From assembly GCF_000737195.2 (NCBI RefSeq), contig NZ_JALM01000028.1, positions 1 through 64,000 of the forward strand: DNA of 64,000 nt, written 5' to 3'. The notes below the pieces were generated by a model. The model saw nothing but the letters and a program-made list of their open reading frames with translations. It made no database searches and was not told where the DNA came from. Source of the stretch: Sciscionella sediminilitoris (GTDB lineage: Bacteria > Actinomycetota > Actinomycetes > Mycobacteriales > Pseudonocardiaceae). A program made the position numbers and the translations under genes. Positions within the stretch are counted from its first letter, which is position 1. Every line of letters starts with the position of its first letter. Positions 52,533-63,696 of the stretch are shown piece by piece.

Positions 52533-55500
52533 GTGACCCGCCAAGTAACCGGTCTTTACGACCCGCAGAATGAGCACGACGCGTGTGGTGTTGCTTTCGT
52601 CGCCGATATGACCGGCAGGCGAACCCATGACATCGTGCGCAAGGCGCTGACCGCCTTGTGCAATCTCGAGCACCGCGGTGCTCGTGGTGCCGAGCCCGAT
52701 ACCGGTGATGGCGCCGGAATCATGCTGCAAATTCCGGATGATTTCTTCCGCGAAACAGTGGATTTCGAACTGCCGAGTGCAGGCGGTTACGCCGCGGGCA
52801 CGGTTTTCCTGCCCGCGGACGCCCAGCGGCGGGCGCGGGCGATCGAGACGATCGAGCGGATCCTCGCCGAGGAGAACGCCCGTTTGCTCGGCTGGCGGGA
52901 ACTGCCCGTCGACACCGATCACGTCGGTCCCACGGCCAAGAGCGTGATGCCGCATTTCGCCCAGTTGTTCCTCGCCGCACGCCAGCCGGAGGTGGTCGGT
53001 CTTCCGCTGGAGCGGCTGGCCTACGTGGTGCGCAAACGCGCCGAGCACGCGCTCGCCGAGGACAAGGTCTATTTCCCCAGCCTTTCCGGGCGGACCATCA
53101 TCTACAAGGGCATGCTCACCGAGCCTCAGGTCGAGCGGTTCTTCCCGGATCTGCGCGATGAGCGGGTGACGAGCGCGATCGGGCTGGTGCACTCGCGGTT
53201 CTCCACGAACACCTTCCCGTCCTGGCCGCTGGCGCACCCGTACCGGTTCGTCGCGCACAACGGGGAGATCAACACCCTGCGCGGCAACAAGAACTGGATG
53301 AACGCGCGCGAATCCATGCTCGCCACCGAGCTGATTCCCGGTGAGCTGGAGCGGATCTTCCCGATCATCACCCCGGACGCCTCGGACTCGGCGACCTTCG
53401 ACGAGGTGCTGGAGCTGCTGCACCTCGGCGGGCGAACCCTCCCGCACGCGGTGCTGATGATGATCCCGGAGGCGTGGGAGAACCACGAGGAGATGGATCC
53501 CGCGCGCAAGGCGTTCTACGAGTTCCACTCCACCCTGATGGAGCCCTGGGACGGGCCCGCGCTGGTGAGTTTCACCGACGGAACACAGATCGGTGCGGTG
53601 CTCGACCGCAATGGGCTGCGCCCGGCGCGCTACTGGGTCACCGACGACGATCTGGTCGTGCTCGCCAGCGAGGTCGGCGTGCTCGACATCGCCCCGGAGA
53701 AGGTGGTGCGCAAGGGCCGTCTGGAACCGGGCCGGATGTTCCTCGTGGACACCGAACAGGGCCGGATCGTCGAGGACGAGGAGATCAAGGGCGAGCTCGC
53801 CCGTGCGCACCCGTATTACCAGTGGGTGAAGGGCGGACTGCTGCACCTGACCGAGCTGCCCGAACGGGAGCGCGAGGTTCCGCAGCACGCCACGCTGGTG
53901 CGCAGGCAGCAGGCTTTCGGGTACACCGAGGAAGAGCTCGAGACCCTGCTCGAACCCATGGCGCGCACCGGAGCGGAACCGATCGGCTCGATGGGCAACG
54001 ATTCCCCGCTCGCGCCGTTCTCCTCCGGATCGCGGCAGATCTTCGACTACTTCACGCAGTTGTTCGCCCAGGTGACCAATCCGCCGCTGGACGCGATCCG
54101 CGAGGAACTGGTCACCGCGCTCGGCAGCCAGATCGGTTCCGAGCCGAACCTGCTGGACGCGAACGCGGAATCCTGTCACCGCATCATTCTTCCGTTCCCG
54201 GTGCTCGACAACGACGAGCTCGCGAAGCTGGTGCACATCAACGATGACGGGAAACGCCCGGAATACCAGTCGGTCACCGTGCTCGGCCGGTACGAGGCCA
54301 GTGGCGGTGGTGCGGCGCTGCGCAGGCGTCTTGATGAGATCTGCACCGAGGTCTCCGAGGCCATCGAGGACGGCGCGAAGCTGATCATCCTCTCCGATCG
54401 CGGGGTGGACGAGAAGTACGCGGCCATTCCCTCGCTGTTGCTCACCGGGGCCGTGCACCACCACCTGGTCCGGGAAAAGACCCGCACCCAGGTCGGGCTG
54501 ATCGTGGAATCCGGGGATGCCCGCGAGGTGCACCACATCGCGCTGCTGATCGGCTACGGGGTCGCCGCGGTGAACCCGTACATCGCGATGGCCACCGTGG
54601 AGGATCTCGCCCGCCGGGACCTCGTTCCGGGCGTGGATGTCAAGCAGGCACCGCGAAACCTGATCAAGGCGCTCGGCAAGGGCGTGCGCAAGACGATGTC
54701 CAAGATGGGCGTATCCACGGTCGCTTCCTATGCGGGCGCCCAGATCTTCGAGGCGATCGGGCTCGGCGAGGAGGTCATCGAGCACTGCTTCAAGGGCACC
54801 ACCTCGCGCCTGGGCGGGATCGGTTTCGACGAGCTCGCCGAGGAGGTCGCGATCCGGCACCGCAGGGCCTTCCCCGCGGACGGATTCCAGGCCAACCACC
54901 GCGAACTCGAGACCGGCGGCGACTACCAGTGGCGCCGTGAGGGCGAGCCGCACCTGTTCAACCCGAAGACCGTTTTCAAGCTGCAGCACTCTACCCGCAG
55001 CGGGAAATACGAGGTTTTCAAGGAATACACCGATGCGGTCAACGACCAGGCCCGTGAACTGAAGACACTGCGCGGGCTGTTCGAGTTCGAATCCGACCGG
55101 GAACCGATTCCGGTCGAGGAGGTCGAACCGGTCTCCGAGATCGTGAAACGGTTCGCCACCGGGGCCATCTCCTACGGGTCCATTTCCATGGAGATGCACC
55201 AGACGCTGGCGATCGCGATGAACCGGCTCGGCGGGAAGTCGAACACCGGGGAAGGCGGCGAGGACCCGGAGCGGCTCTACGATCCGGAGCGGCGCTCCGC
55301 GGTCAAGCAGGTCGCCTCCGGCCGGTTCGGGGTCACCAGCGAATACCTGGTGAACTCCGACGACATCCAGATCAAGATGGCCCAGGGCGCGAAACCCGGT
55401 GAGGGTGGCCAGCTTCCGGGGAACAAGGTGTACCCGTGGATCGCGCGCACCAGGCACTCCACGCCCGGTGTCGGGCTCATCTCCCCGCCGCCGCACCACG

Positions 55501-57047
55501 ACATCTACTCGATCGAGGACCTCGCGCAGCTCATTCACGACCTGAAGAACGCGAACCCGAACGCGCGCATTCACGTGAAGCTGGTCAGCGAGGTCGGCGT
55601 CGGCACCGTGGCCGCCGGTGTTTCCAAGGCACACGCGGATGTGGTGCTCATTTCCGGGCACGACGGGGGAACCGGCGCTTCGCCGCTGTCCTCCATCAAG
55701 CACGCGGGCGGCCCGTGGGAGCTCGGCCTCGCCGAAACCCAGCAGACCCTGCTGGCGAACCGGCTGCGGGACCGGATCGTGGTGCAGACCGACGGTCAGC
55801 TCAAGACCGGGCGAGATGTGGTGATCGCCGCGTTGCTCGGTGCCGAGGAATTCGGTTTCGCCACCGCCCCGCTGGTGGTCTCCGGCTGCATCATGATGCG
55901 GGTGTGCCACCTGGACACCTGCCCGGTCGGGGTCGCGACGCAGAACCCGAAGCTGCGCGAGAAGTTCTCCGGAAAGGCCGACTACGTGGTGAACTTCTTC
56001 GAGTTCATCGCGCAGGAGGTGCGGGAAATCCTTGCCTCCCTTGGCTTCCGCTCCATCGAGGAAGCGGTCGGGCACGCCGAGGTGCTGAACAAGAACGCCG
56101 CGTTCGAGCACTGGAAGGCGTCCGGGATGGACCTCTCCCCGATCTTCGCGGTCCCGGAGATGGCCCCCGAGGGCAGGCGTAACCAGCAGACACTGCAGGA
56201 CCACGGGCTCGACCGGGCGTTGGACAACACCCTGATCCAGCTCGCCGAGGGCGCGCTGGCCAGCGGGGACAAGGTGCGCCTCGAACTGCCGGTACGCAAC
56301 GTGAACCGCACCGTCGGCACCATGCTCGGTTCCGAACTGACCCGCCGCTGGGGCGGTGTCGGGTTGCCGGACAACACGATCGACATCACCTTCACCGGAA
56401 CCGCGGGGCAGTCGTTCGGCGCGTTCGTGCCGCACGGCATCACGATGCGCCTGTTCGGCGATGGGAACGACTACGTCGGCAAGGGACTCTCCGGTGGCCG
56501 GATCATCGTGCGGCCGGACAAGCTGGCGAACTTCGCCGCCGAGGACCACACCATCGCGGGCAACGTGATCGGCTACGGCGCGACCGGCGGGGAGATCTTC
56601 CTGCGCGGCCGGGTCGGCGAACGGTTCTGTGTGCGCAATTCCGGGGCCACCGCGGTGGTCGAGGGTGTCGGCGACCACGGCTGCGAATACATGACCGGTG
56701 GCCGGGTGGTCGTGCTCGGCGGGATCGGGCGGAACTTCGCGGCCGGAATGTCCGGCGGAATCGCCTATGTGCTCGATCTTCCCGCGCACCGGGTGAACCC
56801 GGAAATGGTCGACATCGAACCGCTCGACGACAACGACGTCGAATTCCTGCGGGAGACCATCAGCAAGCACGCCGGTGAAACGGATTCCTCGGTCGCCTAC
56901 CGTCTGCTCAAGGATTTCGAGACGGCGGTGCGGCGTTTCGGCAAGGTCATGCCGAAGGACTTCAAGCGAGTGCTGCAAGCGCAGGCCAGTGCGGAAGCCG
57001 AGGGCCGCGACGTGAACGAGGCCATCATGGAGGCAAGCCATGGCTGA
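52533..57047 (+). CDS. gltB: Glutamate synthase large subunit
   Basis: Converts glutamine and 2-oxoglutarate to two glutamates with electrons from GltD. The 1504-residue product has an N-terminal amidotransferase domain (Cys18 in DACGVAF, a propeptide that is normally removed), a central linker, an FMN domain ([23 protein letters not shown]), the [3Fe-4S] ligands at Cys1119, Cys1125 and Cys1130, and the C-terminal beta-helix with Gly-rich repeats. GTG 52533 is used because TAGGAGG at 52517-52523 fits it; ATG 52509 lacks such a site. Confidence 0.97.
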   Translation: MTRQVTGLYDPQNEHDACGVAFVADMTGRRTHDIVRKALTALCNLEHRGARGAEPDTGDGAGIMLQIPDDFFRETVDFELPSAGGYAAGTVFLPADAQRRARAIETIERILAEENARLLGWRELPVDTDHVGPTAKSVMPHFAQLFLAARQPEVVGLPLERLAYVVRKRAEHALAEDKVYFPSLSGRTIIYKGMLTEPQVERFFPDLRDERVTSAIGLVHSRFSTNTFPSWPLAHPYRFVAHNGEINTLRGNKNWMNARESMLATELIPGELERIFPIITPDASDSATFDEVLELLHLGGRTLPHAVLMMIPEAWENHEEMDPARKAFYEFHSTLMEPWDGPALVSFTDGTQIGAVLDRNGLRPARYWVTDDDLVVLASEVGVLDIAPEKVVRKGRLEPGRMFLVDTEQGRIVEDEEIKGELARAHPYYQWVKGGLLHLTELPEREREVPQHATLVRRQQAFGYTEEELETLLEPMARTGAEPIGSMGNDSPLAPFSSGSRQIFDYFTQLFAQVTNPPLDAIREELVTALGSQIGSEPNLLDANAESCHRIILPFPVLDNDELAKLVHINDDGKRPEYQSVTVLGRYEASGGGAALRRRLDEICTEVSEAIEDGAKLIILSDRGVDEKYAAIPSLLLTGAVHHHLVREKTRTQVGLIVESGDAREVHHIALLIGYGVAAVNPYIAMATVEDLARRDLVPGVDVKQAPRNLIKALGKGVRKTMSKMGVSTVASYAGAQIFEAIGLGEEVIEHCFKGTTSRLGGIGFDELAEEVAIRHRRAFPADGFQANHRELETGGDYQWRREGEPHLFNPKTVFKLQHSTRSGKYEVFKEYTDAVNDQARELKTLRGLFEFESDREPIPVEEVEPVSEIVKRFATGAISYGSISMEMHQTLAIAMNRLGGKSNTGEGGEDPERLYDPERRSAVKQVASGRFGVTSEYLVNSDDIQIKMAQGAKPGEGGQLPGNKVYPWIARTRHSTPGVGLISPPPHHDIYSIEDLAQLIHDLKNANPNARIHVKLVSEVGVGTVAAGVSKAHADVVLISGHDGGTGASPLSSIKHAGGPWELGLAETQQTLLANRLRDRIVVQTDGQLKTGRDVVIAALLGAEEFGFATAPLVVSGCIMMRVCHLDTCPVGVATQNPKLREKFSGKADYVVNFFEFIAQEVREILASLGFRSIEEAVGHAEVLNKNAAFEHWKASGMDLSPIFAVPEMAPEGRRNQQTLQDHGLDRALDNTLIQLAEGALASGDKVRLELPVRNVNRTVGTMLGSELTRRWGGVGLPDNTIDITFTGTAGQSFGAFVPHGITMRLFGDGNDYVGKGLSGGRIIVRPDKLANFAAEDHTIAGNVIGYGATGGEIFLRGRVGERFCVRNSGATAVVEGVGDHGCEYMTGGRVVVLGGIGRNFAAGMSGGIAYVLDLPAHRVNPEMVDIEPLDDNDVEFLRETISKHAGETDSSVAYRLLKDFETAVRRFGKVMPKDFKRVLQAQASAEAEGRDVNEAIMEASHG

Positions 57048-58491
57048 CCCCAAGGGTTTTCTGACCACGACTCGGGAGACACCGAAAACACGCCCGGTCG
57101 ATCTGCGGCTGCTGGACTACCGCGAGGTCTACGAGGACTTCGCCACGAGCAAGCTCACCAAGCAGGCCGGGCGCTGCATGGACTGCGGCATTCCGTTCTG
57201 CCACCAGGGTTGCCCGCTCGGCAATCTGATCCCGGAGTGGAACACGCTCGCCTGGCGGGACGACTGGAAGGACGCGATCGAGCGGCTGCACGCGACGAAC
57301 AATTTCCCGGAGTTCACCGGGACGTTGTGTCCCGCGCCGTGCGAGACCGCCTGTGTGCTCGGGATCAACGATGATCCGGTGACCATCAAGCGGGTGGAGA
57401 TCTCGATCATCGACCGCGCGTGGGAGGAAGGGTTCGTCACCCCCGAACCGCCCACGACGAAGACCGGGAAAACGGTGGCGGTCGTGGGATCCGGGCCCTC
57501 GGGGCTCGCGGCCGCGCAGCAGCTGACCCGCGCGGGTCACGAGGTCACCGTGCTCGAACGGGCGGACGCGATCGGCGGACTGCTGCGCTACGGCATCCCG
57601 GCGTTCAAGATGGAAAAGCACCGGCTCGACCGGCGGCTGGACCAGATGCGCGCCGAGGGAACGAAATTCCGGGTCAACGTCAACGTCGGGGTGGACATCA
57701 CCGCCGAGCAGCTGCGCGCGGACTACGACGCGGTGGTGCTCGCCGGAGGCGCGACCGCGTGGCGGGATCTGCCCGCACCCGGGCGCGAGGCCACGGGCAT
57801 CTACCAGGCCATGGAGTACCTGCCGCCGGCGAACCGGGTCGCGGCAGGGGAACTCGAGGCCTCCCCGATCAGCGCCAAGGGCAAGGACGTGATCATCATC
57901 GGCGGCGGGGACACCGGCGCCGACTGTCTCGGCACCGCGCACCGGCAGGGCGCGAAATCGGTGACCCAGCTGGAGATCATGCCCGAGCCGCCGCAGTCGC
58001 GCCCGGACAGCCAGCCGTGGCCCACCTATCCGATGCTCTACCGGGTCACCTCCGCGCACGAGGAAGGCGGGGAACGGCTGTACTCGGTGAACACGCAGGA
58101 GTTCGTGGCCGATGCGGACGGCAACCTGAGTGCGCTCAAGATCGTCGAGGTGACCCGGGAGGACGGCAAGTTCGTCCCCGTGGAAGGCAGCGAGCGGGAT
58201 CTGCCCGCGCAACTGGTGCTGCTCGCCATGGGATTCGTCGGACCACAGCAGGAAGGTCTGCTCACCGAGCTCGGTGTGGATCTCGACCAGCGCGGCAATG
58301 TCGCGCGGGACGAGAACTTCCGCACCAGCCTCGACAACGTGTTCGTCGCAGGAGACATGGGACGCGGACAGTCGCTGATCGTGTGGGCCATCGCCGAGGG
58401 CCGTTCCGCGGCCGCCGGAGTCGATGCGTACCTCACCGGTCGCGAGGTGCTGCCCGCGCCCATCGCGCCGACGGACCGCCCGATCGCCTGA
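57040..58491 (+). CDS. gltD: Glutamate synthase small subunit
   Basis: NADPH-oxidising flavoprotein partner of GltB, 483 residues. N-terminal [4Fe-4S] ligands lie in [14 protein letters not shown] and CPAPCETAC; the FAD site is [12 protein letters not shown], the NADPH site is [13 protein letters not shown], and the end has [20 protein letters not shown] 57040 overlaps gltB by 8 bp, so the two are coupled. Confidence 0.97.
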   Translation: MADPKGFLTTTRETPKTRPVDLRLLDYREVYEDFATSKLTKQAGRCMDCGIPFCHQGCPLGNLIPEWNTLAWRDDWKDAIERLHATNNFPEFTGTLCPAPCETACVLGINDDPVTIKRVEISIIDRAWEEGFVTPEPPTTKTGKTVAVVGSGPSGLAAAQQLTRAGHEVTVLERADAIGGLLRYGIPAFKMEKHRLDRRLDQMRAEGTKFRVNVNVGVDITAEQLRADYDAVVLAGGATAWRDLPAPGREATGIYQAMEYLPPANRVAAGELEASPISAKGKDVIIIGGGDTGADCLGTAHRQGAKSVTQLEIMPEPPQSRPDSQPWPTYPMLYRVTSAHEEGGERLYSVNTQEFVADADGNLSALKIVEVTREDGKFVPVEGSERDLPAQLVLLAMGFVGPQQEGLLTELGVDLDQRGNVARDENFRTSLDNVFVAGDMGRGQSLIVWAIAEGRSAAAGVDAYLTGREVLPAPIAPTDRPIA

Positions 58492-58519
58492 TCCCGCTCC
58501 GCCTCGGGATCAGTCGCGG

Positions 58520-58561
58520 TTCGCGCCTGCCGGCCACAGCGTCGTGACCGGCAGGCGCGAA
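58520..58561. terminator. Bidirectional terminator between gltD and ggt
   Basis: A perfect 14-bp stem (58520-58533 with 58548-58561) around a 14-nt loop lies between the convergent gltD and gamma-glutamyltransferase genes. A second, shorter stem GATCCCG/CGGGATC precedes it at 58492-58512. Both can stop transcription from either side. Confidence 0.8.
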
Positions 58562-58571
58562 TTCGTATCGG

Positions 58572-60449
58572 TCACCAGCCGATCGCGGCCCCGTCCTTGC
58601 GGTGATCGGAAGCGGCCCGGTAGACCCCGTTGACCGGACCGCCCGGGCCGGTGGACGCGGGCCAGTCGCCCGCCTTTTCCGGGGTGAAGTGGATGGCCTG
58701 GTATCCGCCGGTACTCCCGCTGGTCGGCTCGGTCACCTTGTGCCCCTTGCGTTTCAGCTCGGCGCCCACGGTGTCGTCGAGCTCGCGCTCCAGTTCGAGG
58801 CTGTCGTCGAACTGGTTGTGGTAGAAGCGCGCGGCATCGGTGGCGGCCTGCGGGTTCAGCCCGAGGTTGATCATGAAGACCATCTCCAACGCCTGTGCCT
58901 GCGCCTGTTCGCTGCCGCCCATGTTCCCGAAGGACAGCACCGGATGTCCGCCGCGGGTGACGAACGCGGGCATCAGCGTGTGGTACGGGCGTTTGCGCGG
59001 GGCCACGATGTTGGGCGACTCCGGGTCCAGATTGAACAGCGCTCCCCTGTTCTGCAACGGAAAACCGTAGCCGGGAATGCCGACCCCGGAACCGAAACTG
59101 TCGAAATTGCTGTAGATGAACGAGGTCATGTTGCCCCAGCGATCGGCGGCGGTGAGATAGACCGTTCCGGAATTGATCGCGCCGGGAACCTTCGGCGGGG
59201 TGGCGTGCGCCGGATCGATGCGGCGGCAGAGCTCGGCACCGTGCCGATCGGAGAGCAGCATGTCGAAGGGCACATGGGTGAACCGCGGATCGCCGTTGTA
59301 CCGGTTCAGATCGTCGTAGGCGAGTTTCTTCGCCTCGATGATCAGGTGCCAGAACATCGGTGACCGCGGCCCGAGCCGGGCGAGGTCGTAGCCGAGCACG
59401 GGGCCGAACTGTTTGATGATGTTCAGCATGATCAGCGCGGCGAATCCCTGGTTCGGCGCGGGCAGCTGGTGCATCCGGTAACCGTGGTAGTCCACCGAGA
59501 TCGGCTCGACCCATTCCGCCTGGAATTCGGCGAGATCCGCGCGGTTCATCGCCCCGCCGACCCGCTTGCTCTTGGCGACGATGGCCTCGGCGATCGCCCC
59601 GCGATAGAACCCGTCCCGGCCCTCGCGCTGCAGCAGCCGGTACGCGCTGGCGAGCTCCGGATTGCGGAAGATACCGTACAGCGGCGGCACATTCCCGTCC
59701 ACGAGGAAGCTGTGCGCCGCATCCGGGTCCTTGCGCAGCAGCTCGACCGCGCCCGACCAACCGTCGTGGATCCGTTCGGTGAGCCCGAATCCCTGCTCGG
59801 CGAGCTCGACAGCGGGCGCGAGCAGGGTGTCGAAACCCTTGTTGCCGAACCGTTTCCGCAACTGGTCCCAGCCCTCGACCGCGCCGGGCACGGTCGCCGA
59901 GTCGATCCCGGTGTAGGGCATCCCGTTCTTCGCGGTGTGGCCGCGGCGGGCGAAATACCCGGGGGTCCACGCCGAAGGCGCCCAGCCCGCCGAGTTCAGC
60001 CCGTGCACCCGCCGATCGTTCGCGTCGTAGTGCAGCGCGAAGCTGTCCCCGCCGATGCTCGCGCTCACCTCCTCGACGAGGCCGAGTACCGCGGCGGTGG
60101 CCACGGCCGCATCCGCCGAGGTGCCGCCCTCGGCGAGTACCCGAACCCCGGCCTGGGCGGCGAGTGGCTGGCTGGTCGCCACGATTCCGTTGCGGGCAAG
60201 CACTTCCGCCCGGGTCTGCTTGTTCCATCCGGCGGGCCGGTCACCGCTCGGCGTCTCGATCCGCACCCCGGGAACCGGGTTTCCTGGATTCGGTGCGCCG
60301 AACGGGGTCTGGCTGAGCGTGGTCCCGGATGTGCGTGCGGGAGCAGGATTCGCGGCGACGCTCGGTGTGCTGCCGATGGCGGTGAGTGCCGCCCCCGCGG
60401 CGCCCGCCTTGAAGACCGTACGTCGGGATGGCCTGGCGACGTTGCCCAT
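58572..60449 (-). CDS. ggt: Gamma-glutamyltransferase, Tat-exported
   Basis: Self-cleaving N-terminal nucleophile hydrolase that acts on gamma-glutamyl compounds outside the cytoplasm. The 625-residue precursor has a twin-arginine signal (PSRRTVFKAGAAG, hydrophobic AALTAIGS). The large-subunit part has GGTSADAAVATAAVLG; the cleavage and catalytic Thr429 lies in NSGTVYLTAADRWGN, followed by SFGSGVGIPGYGF. Mycothiol-using actinobacteria lack glutathione, so the natural substrate is open. ATG 60449 is chosen to give a compact Tat signal. Confidence 0.9.
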   Translation of the reverse strand: MGNVARPSRRTVFKAGAAGAALTAIGSTPSVAANPAPARTSGTTLSQTPFGAPNPGNPVPGVRIETPSGDRPAGWNKQTRAEVLARNGIVATSQPLAAQAGVRVLAEGGTSADAAVATAAVLGLVEEVSASIGGDSFALHYDANDRRVHGLNSAGWAPSAWTPGYFARRGHTAKNGMPYTGIDSATVPGAVEGWDQLRKRFGNKGFDTLLAPAVELAEQGFGLTERIHDGWSGAVELLRKDPDAAHSFLVDGNVPPLYGIFRNPELASAYRLLQREGRDGFYRGAIAEAIVAKSKRVGGAMNRADLAEFQAEWVEPISVDYHGYRMHQLPAPNQGFAALIMLNIIKQFGPVLGYDLARLGPRSPMFWHLIIEAKKLAYDDLNRYNGDPRFTHVPFDMLLSDRHGAELCRRIDPAHATPPKVPGAINSGTVYLTAADRWGNMTSFIYSNFDSFGSGVGIPGYGFPLQNRGALFNLDPESPNIVAPRKRPYHTLMPAFVTRGGHPVLSFGNMGGSEQAQAQALEMVFMINLGLNPQAATDAARFYHNQFDDSLELERELDDTVGAELKRKGHKVTEPTSGSTGGYQAIHFTPEKAGDWPASTGPGGPVNGVYRAASDHRKDGAAIGW

Positions 60450-60565
60450 TTTTCTCGAGTCCTCTCGATTGCCGAGTGCCCGAACACATTTAGCGCACGG
60501 CAACCAAGGAGGGCAAGATCAGTGACGGTCAGTACGAAGCTGCGGGGCGGCGAGCGTACGCAGGG

Positions 60566-61555
60566 TCATGGAAACTGCCGGTGCAGATAGTCGGCGAATG
60601 CGGCGATCGCATCGGGATTGCGCGGGCTCTCCACCAGCGCGGCGTAGGGCAGCGCGAAGAACCGCTTGTTCTTGATCGCGGGCACCGCGGCGATCGTGGG
60701 ATAGCCGAGCAGGAACCGGCGCTTGTCCTCGGCGGTGTGCTGCTGCCCGGAGTCGTAGTCGTTGATGAGCACCACATCGGGTTGGCGTTCGGCAACGGGT
60801 TCCCACTGGTAGCGCACCCAGGTGTCCGGGCTGTCGGCGAAGATGTTGCGCCCGCCCGCTTTCTCGATGATCTCGTTCGCCGCGGCGTACCGGCCCGCGC
60901 TGGTCGGCGCGTCGGTGCCGGAGTCGTAGAGGAACACCTTCGGCCGGTTCTTGGGGATCCGTGCCTGTGCCTTGGCGACCTTCTGCTGGTACCCGGCGAT
61001 GAGCCGGTTCGCCCGGTCGGTGACCTTGAACAGTCTTCCGAGGTTCCGGATGTCGGTGTAGAGGGCCTGCAGCGGCGGCATGATGCCGCGATGCGAGCCG
61101 TTCCGGCAGGATTCGGTGAGCAGGTAGCTCTTGATGCCCTGCTTCGCCAGCGTTTCCGGGGTCACCCCGCTGGCCTGGCTGAATCCGTAGGACCAGCCGG
61201 CGAACACCAGATCGGCGTTCACGCCCTGCGCGGTCTCGGTGTTGAGCTTCTTGCCGAGTTTGCGGGTCTTCGCGAAGTCGGCGCGCCACGGCGAGGTCTC
61301 CAGTCCGCGTGCGTCCTCGTTCATGGTGTATCCGGCGAGCCGGTCGCGCAGGCCGAGGGCGAACATGATCTCGGTGATCCCGATGTCGTTGGTCACCACG
61401 CGCCGCGGGGTGCGCTCGAAGGTCGTCTGCTCGCCGCAGTTGGTGATGGTGACCGGGGCGGCAGGGGAACTCGGTGCGGCCGATTCGATCGTGGCCCCGC
61501 AACCGGCGAGCAGCAGACCCGCGCACGCGGTCGCGGTGATCCGGGCGATTCTCAT
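60566..61555 (-). CDS. btuF: Cobalamin-type ABC transporter binding lipoprotein (BtuF-like)
   Basis: A 329-residue class III binding protein. Signal and lipobox LLLAGC (Cys near residue 19), then two lobes joined by a long helix, with ITEIMFALGLRDRLAGYT, NADLVFAGWSYGF and QPDVVLINDYDSGQQ. By fold alone it could bind a ferric siderophore or a corrinoid; the cobalamin riboswitch upstream of the operon favours cobalamin or a precursor. It overlaps the ATPase gene by 4 bp. Confidence 0.8.
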   Translation of the reverse strand: MRIARITATACAGLLLAGCGATIESAAPSSPAAPVTITNCGEQTTFERTPRRVVTNDIGITEIMFALGLRDRLAGYTMNEDARGLETSPWRADFAKTRKLGKKLNTETAQGVNADLVFAGWSYGFSQASGVTPETLAKQGIKSYLLTESCRNGSHRGIMPPLQALYTDIRNLGRLFKVTDRANRLIAGYQQKVAKAQARIPKNRPKVFLYDSGTDAPTSAGRYAAANEIIEKAGGRNIFADSPDTWVRYQWEPVAERQPDVVLINDYDSGQQHTAEDKRRFLLGYPTIAAVPAIKNKRFFALPYAALVESPRNPDAIAAFADYLHRQFP

Positions 61556-62316
61556 GGGTTCTCCTCGATGGTGGAGTACAGCAGCTGGGGCGCTCCGGTG
61601 CGCGGATGGTCGACGAGGTCAACGCGCACCCCGAAGATCTCGGCGATGAGCTCGGGGCGCAGTACCTCGGCCGGGGTTCCGGAGGCGGCGAGCGCACCGG
61701 AGCGCAGCACGTAGAGGCGATCGCAGTAGTGCGCGGCGAGGTTCAGGTCGTGCAGGGCGAGCAGCACGGTGACCCCGGTGGCGCGCACCGTGTCGAGCAC
61801 TTCGAGCTGGTGGCGCACGTCCAGGTGGTTGGTCGGTTCGTCCAGCACGAGCACCCGCGGCCGCTGGGCCAGGGCCCGCGCGATGAGCACGCGCTGGCGT
61901 TCCCCTCCGGAGAGGGTCTGGAATCCGCGGTCGGCCAGGTGTTCGGCGCGCACGGTGCGCAGGGCCTCGGCGCAGTGCCGCTCGTCCTCCCCGGTCTCGC
62001 GGGCGAACGGTTTCTGGTGCGGGATCCGGCCCATCGCGACGATCTCGGTGACCGTGAAGTCGTGGGTCACGCTGGATTCCTGGGTGAGCGCGGCGAGGCG
62101 GCGGGCGGATTCCTTCGGATGCAGCGACTCCAGCTCGTCCCCGCCGAGTAGCACGGTGCCGGTGGCCGGGCGCAGTGCGCGGTAGGCGCAGCGCAGCGTG
62201 GTGGATTTGCCACTGCCGTTCGGCCCGACGAGGCCGACGATCTCGCCCTCGCCCGCGTGCAGGGAGAGCTCGTGCAGGATCGCGGGAACGGTGACCGAGT
62301 CCAGTTCGATGTGCAT
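61552..62316 (-). CDS. btuD: Cobalamin-type ABC transporter ATPase (BtuD-like)
   Basis: ATPase of 254 residues of the FepC/BtuD type: Walker A GPNGSGKST, Q-loop ALTQESSVTHDFTV, signature LSGGERQRVLIARAL, Walker B VLVLDEPTNHLDVRH and switch LLALHDLNLAAHYCDRL. ATG 62316 overlaps the permease stop in ATGA. Confidence 0.9.
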   Translation of the reverse strand: MHIELDSVTVPAILHELSLHAGEGEIVGLVGPNGSGKSTTLRCAYRALRPATGTVLLGGDELESLHPKESARRLAALTQESSVTHDFTVTEIVAMGRIPHQKPFARETGEDERHCAEALRTVRAEHLADRGFQTLSGGERQRVLIARALAQRPRVLVLDEPTNHLDVRHQLEVLDTVRATGVTVLLALHDLNLAAHYCDRLYVLRSGALAASGTPAEVLRPELIAEIFGVRVDLVDHPRTGAPQLLYSTIEENP

Positions 62317-63350
62317 CACTGACCTCCGAACTGGTAGCCGCGGCGGCGGAGCAGGAGCAGGAAGGACGGCACCCCGAGGACCGCGGTGAGCACGCCGAGC
62401 GGCAGCTCCTCCGGCGCGGCCAGGGTTCTGGAGGCCACGTCCACCCAGATCAGGAAGCAGGCACCGGCGAGTGGGGCGACGGCGAGCACCTTGCGGTGAT
62501 CGGCCCCGGTGACCATGCGCACCAGGTGCGGGAGCATCAGCCCGACGAATCCGATCGCCCCGCTCACCGCGACGAGCACCCCGGTGAGCAGTGCGCAGAC
62601 CACGAACAGCCGGACCCGCAGCCTGCTCGCCGGAACCCCGAGGGTCGCCGCGGTCTCGTCGCCCATGGCCAGCGCGTTGAGCCCGCGCCCGCACATCCAC
62701 AGGTAACCGCTGCCGAGCAGCACCGCGATCGCGGCGATCGGCAGCGAGCCCCAGTTCGCCCCGGCGAGGCTGCCCATCAGCCAGAACAGCACGTCCCGCG
62801 CGGCATCGGCGCTCGGCGCGCGGAACACGATCAGCGTGGTGATCGCGGAGAACCCGTAGGCGAGCGCCGTCCCGCACAGCACCAGCCGCAGCGGGGTGAG
62901 CCCGTGCCGGGTGCGCGCGACCAGATAGACGATCGCGCTCGCGAGCAGCGCGCCGAGAAAGGCCGCGGTGGACAGCGCGTACAGGCCGAGCCCGGCGAGC
63001 AGACCGAAAATGGAGACCGCGGCGGCACCGACCGAGGCACCGGAGGAGATGCCGAGCACGAAGGGATCGGCGAGCGGGTTGCGCACCACGGCCTGGATGG
63101 CGACCCCGACGACCGAGAGGCCCGCGCCGACCACCGCGGCGAGCAGGGTCCGTGGCAGGCGGGTCTGCATGACGATGTTGTCCGCCCCGGCGAGACTGTT
63201 CGGCAGCCTGCCACCGAATGTTTCCGCGGACAGAATGTGCAGTACGTCACCGAATGGTAAGGACGCTGCCCCGAATGTGGTTCCGCACACAACGGAAATG
63301 ACGAGTGCCGGAATGAGGAAAAGTGCGATGGCACACGTTCGATACCGCAT
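62316..63350 (-). CDS. btuC: Cobalamin-type ABC transporter permease (BtuC/FecCD family)
   Basis: Permease of 344 residues with about ten helices. It shows family segments RLPRTLLAAVVGAGLSVVGV, NPLADPFVLGISSGAS, GAIGFVGLMLPHLVRM and EELPLGVLTAVLGVPSF. ATG 63350 follows TGGAG and is the first start after the riboswitch; longer reading frames run back through the riboswitch and are rejected. First gene of the btuC-D-F unit. Confidence 0.88.
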   Translation of the reverse strand: MRYRTCAIALFLIPALVISVVCGTTFGAASLPFGDVLHILSAETFGGRLPNSLAGADNIVMQTRLPRTLLAAVVGAGLSVVGVAIQAVVRNPLADPFVLGISSGASVGAAAVSIFGLLAGLGLYALSTAAFLGALLASAIVYLVARTRHGLTPLRLVLCGTALAYGFSAITTLIVFRAPSADAARDVLFWLMGSLAGANWGSLPIAAIAVLLGSGYLWMCGRGLNALAMGDETAATLGVPASRLRVRLFVVCALLTGVLVAVSGAIGFVGLMLPHLVRMVTGADHRKVLAVAPLAGACFLIWVDVASRTLAAPEELPLGVLTAVLGVPSFLLLLRRRGYQFGGQ

Positions 63351-63391
63351 ATTGCTCCATTTCCGCAGACCTCGACGGGTTGGAGCCGAGC

Positions 63392-63517
63392 ACGCTCGAT
63401 ACGGGTATTCGGGCTTGTCCCAAGGGTTTTGGGGCCTACCGTTGCGGGTCAGCGCCGGAGTTCGACCGGACTTCCCCCGCATCGCGCGGTGGTCAGCGAC
63501 CGGCGATGTTACACGCT
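63392..63517 (-). promoter_or_regulatory. Cobalamin riboswitch
   Basis: On the minus strand the leader of the btuC operon contains GGGGGAAG, a short hairpin with GGT..AAcTCC, GC-G-CCCGCAACGGTA (core at 63434-63480) and a downstream CCCGAATACCCG (63402-63414). These are, in order, the conserved parts of the adenosylcobalamin riboswitch, including the B12 box. The 5' end at about 63517 is estimated. It ends 40 nt before the btuC start, so control of translation initiation or termination by bound cobalamin is expected. Confidence 0.9.
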
Positions 63518-63696
63518 TTCGACGGGTGAGTGAGGTCACCACGCTCAGCGGTTACGAACCCGAAATATTTATCGGGTACGTGACGATCTACTAGGTGTAC
63601 GGACCAATTCAAGACGGCAGTCGGATGCTTGGTCAGGCCTCGGCGAGAGCGGTTGTCCGGCCGACCCGACGTGACGTGTGAGACGAGGAGGAAGCA

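Noticed and set aside
52491-57068. A 1525-codon open frame antisense to the whole of gltB
   Set aside because: Long antisense frames are expected opposite highly GC-biased genes. Its sequence is low-complexity Arg/Gly/Val/His-rich, and gltB on the plus strand is fully conserved.
60566-63350. Ferric-siderophore transporter assignment
   Set aside because: The fold allows it, but a cobalamin riboswitch in the leader points to corrinoid uptake and no siderophore gene is near.
63351-63542. N-terminal extension of the btuC reading frame
   Set aside because: It runs through the cobalamin riboswitch, has no hydrophobic or conserved sequence, and ATG 63350 has a proper ribosome-binding site.
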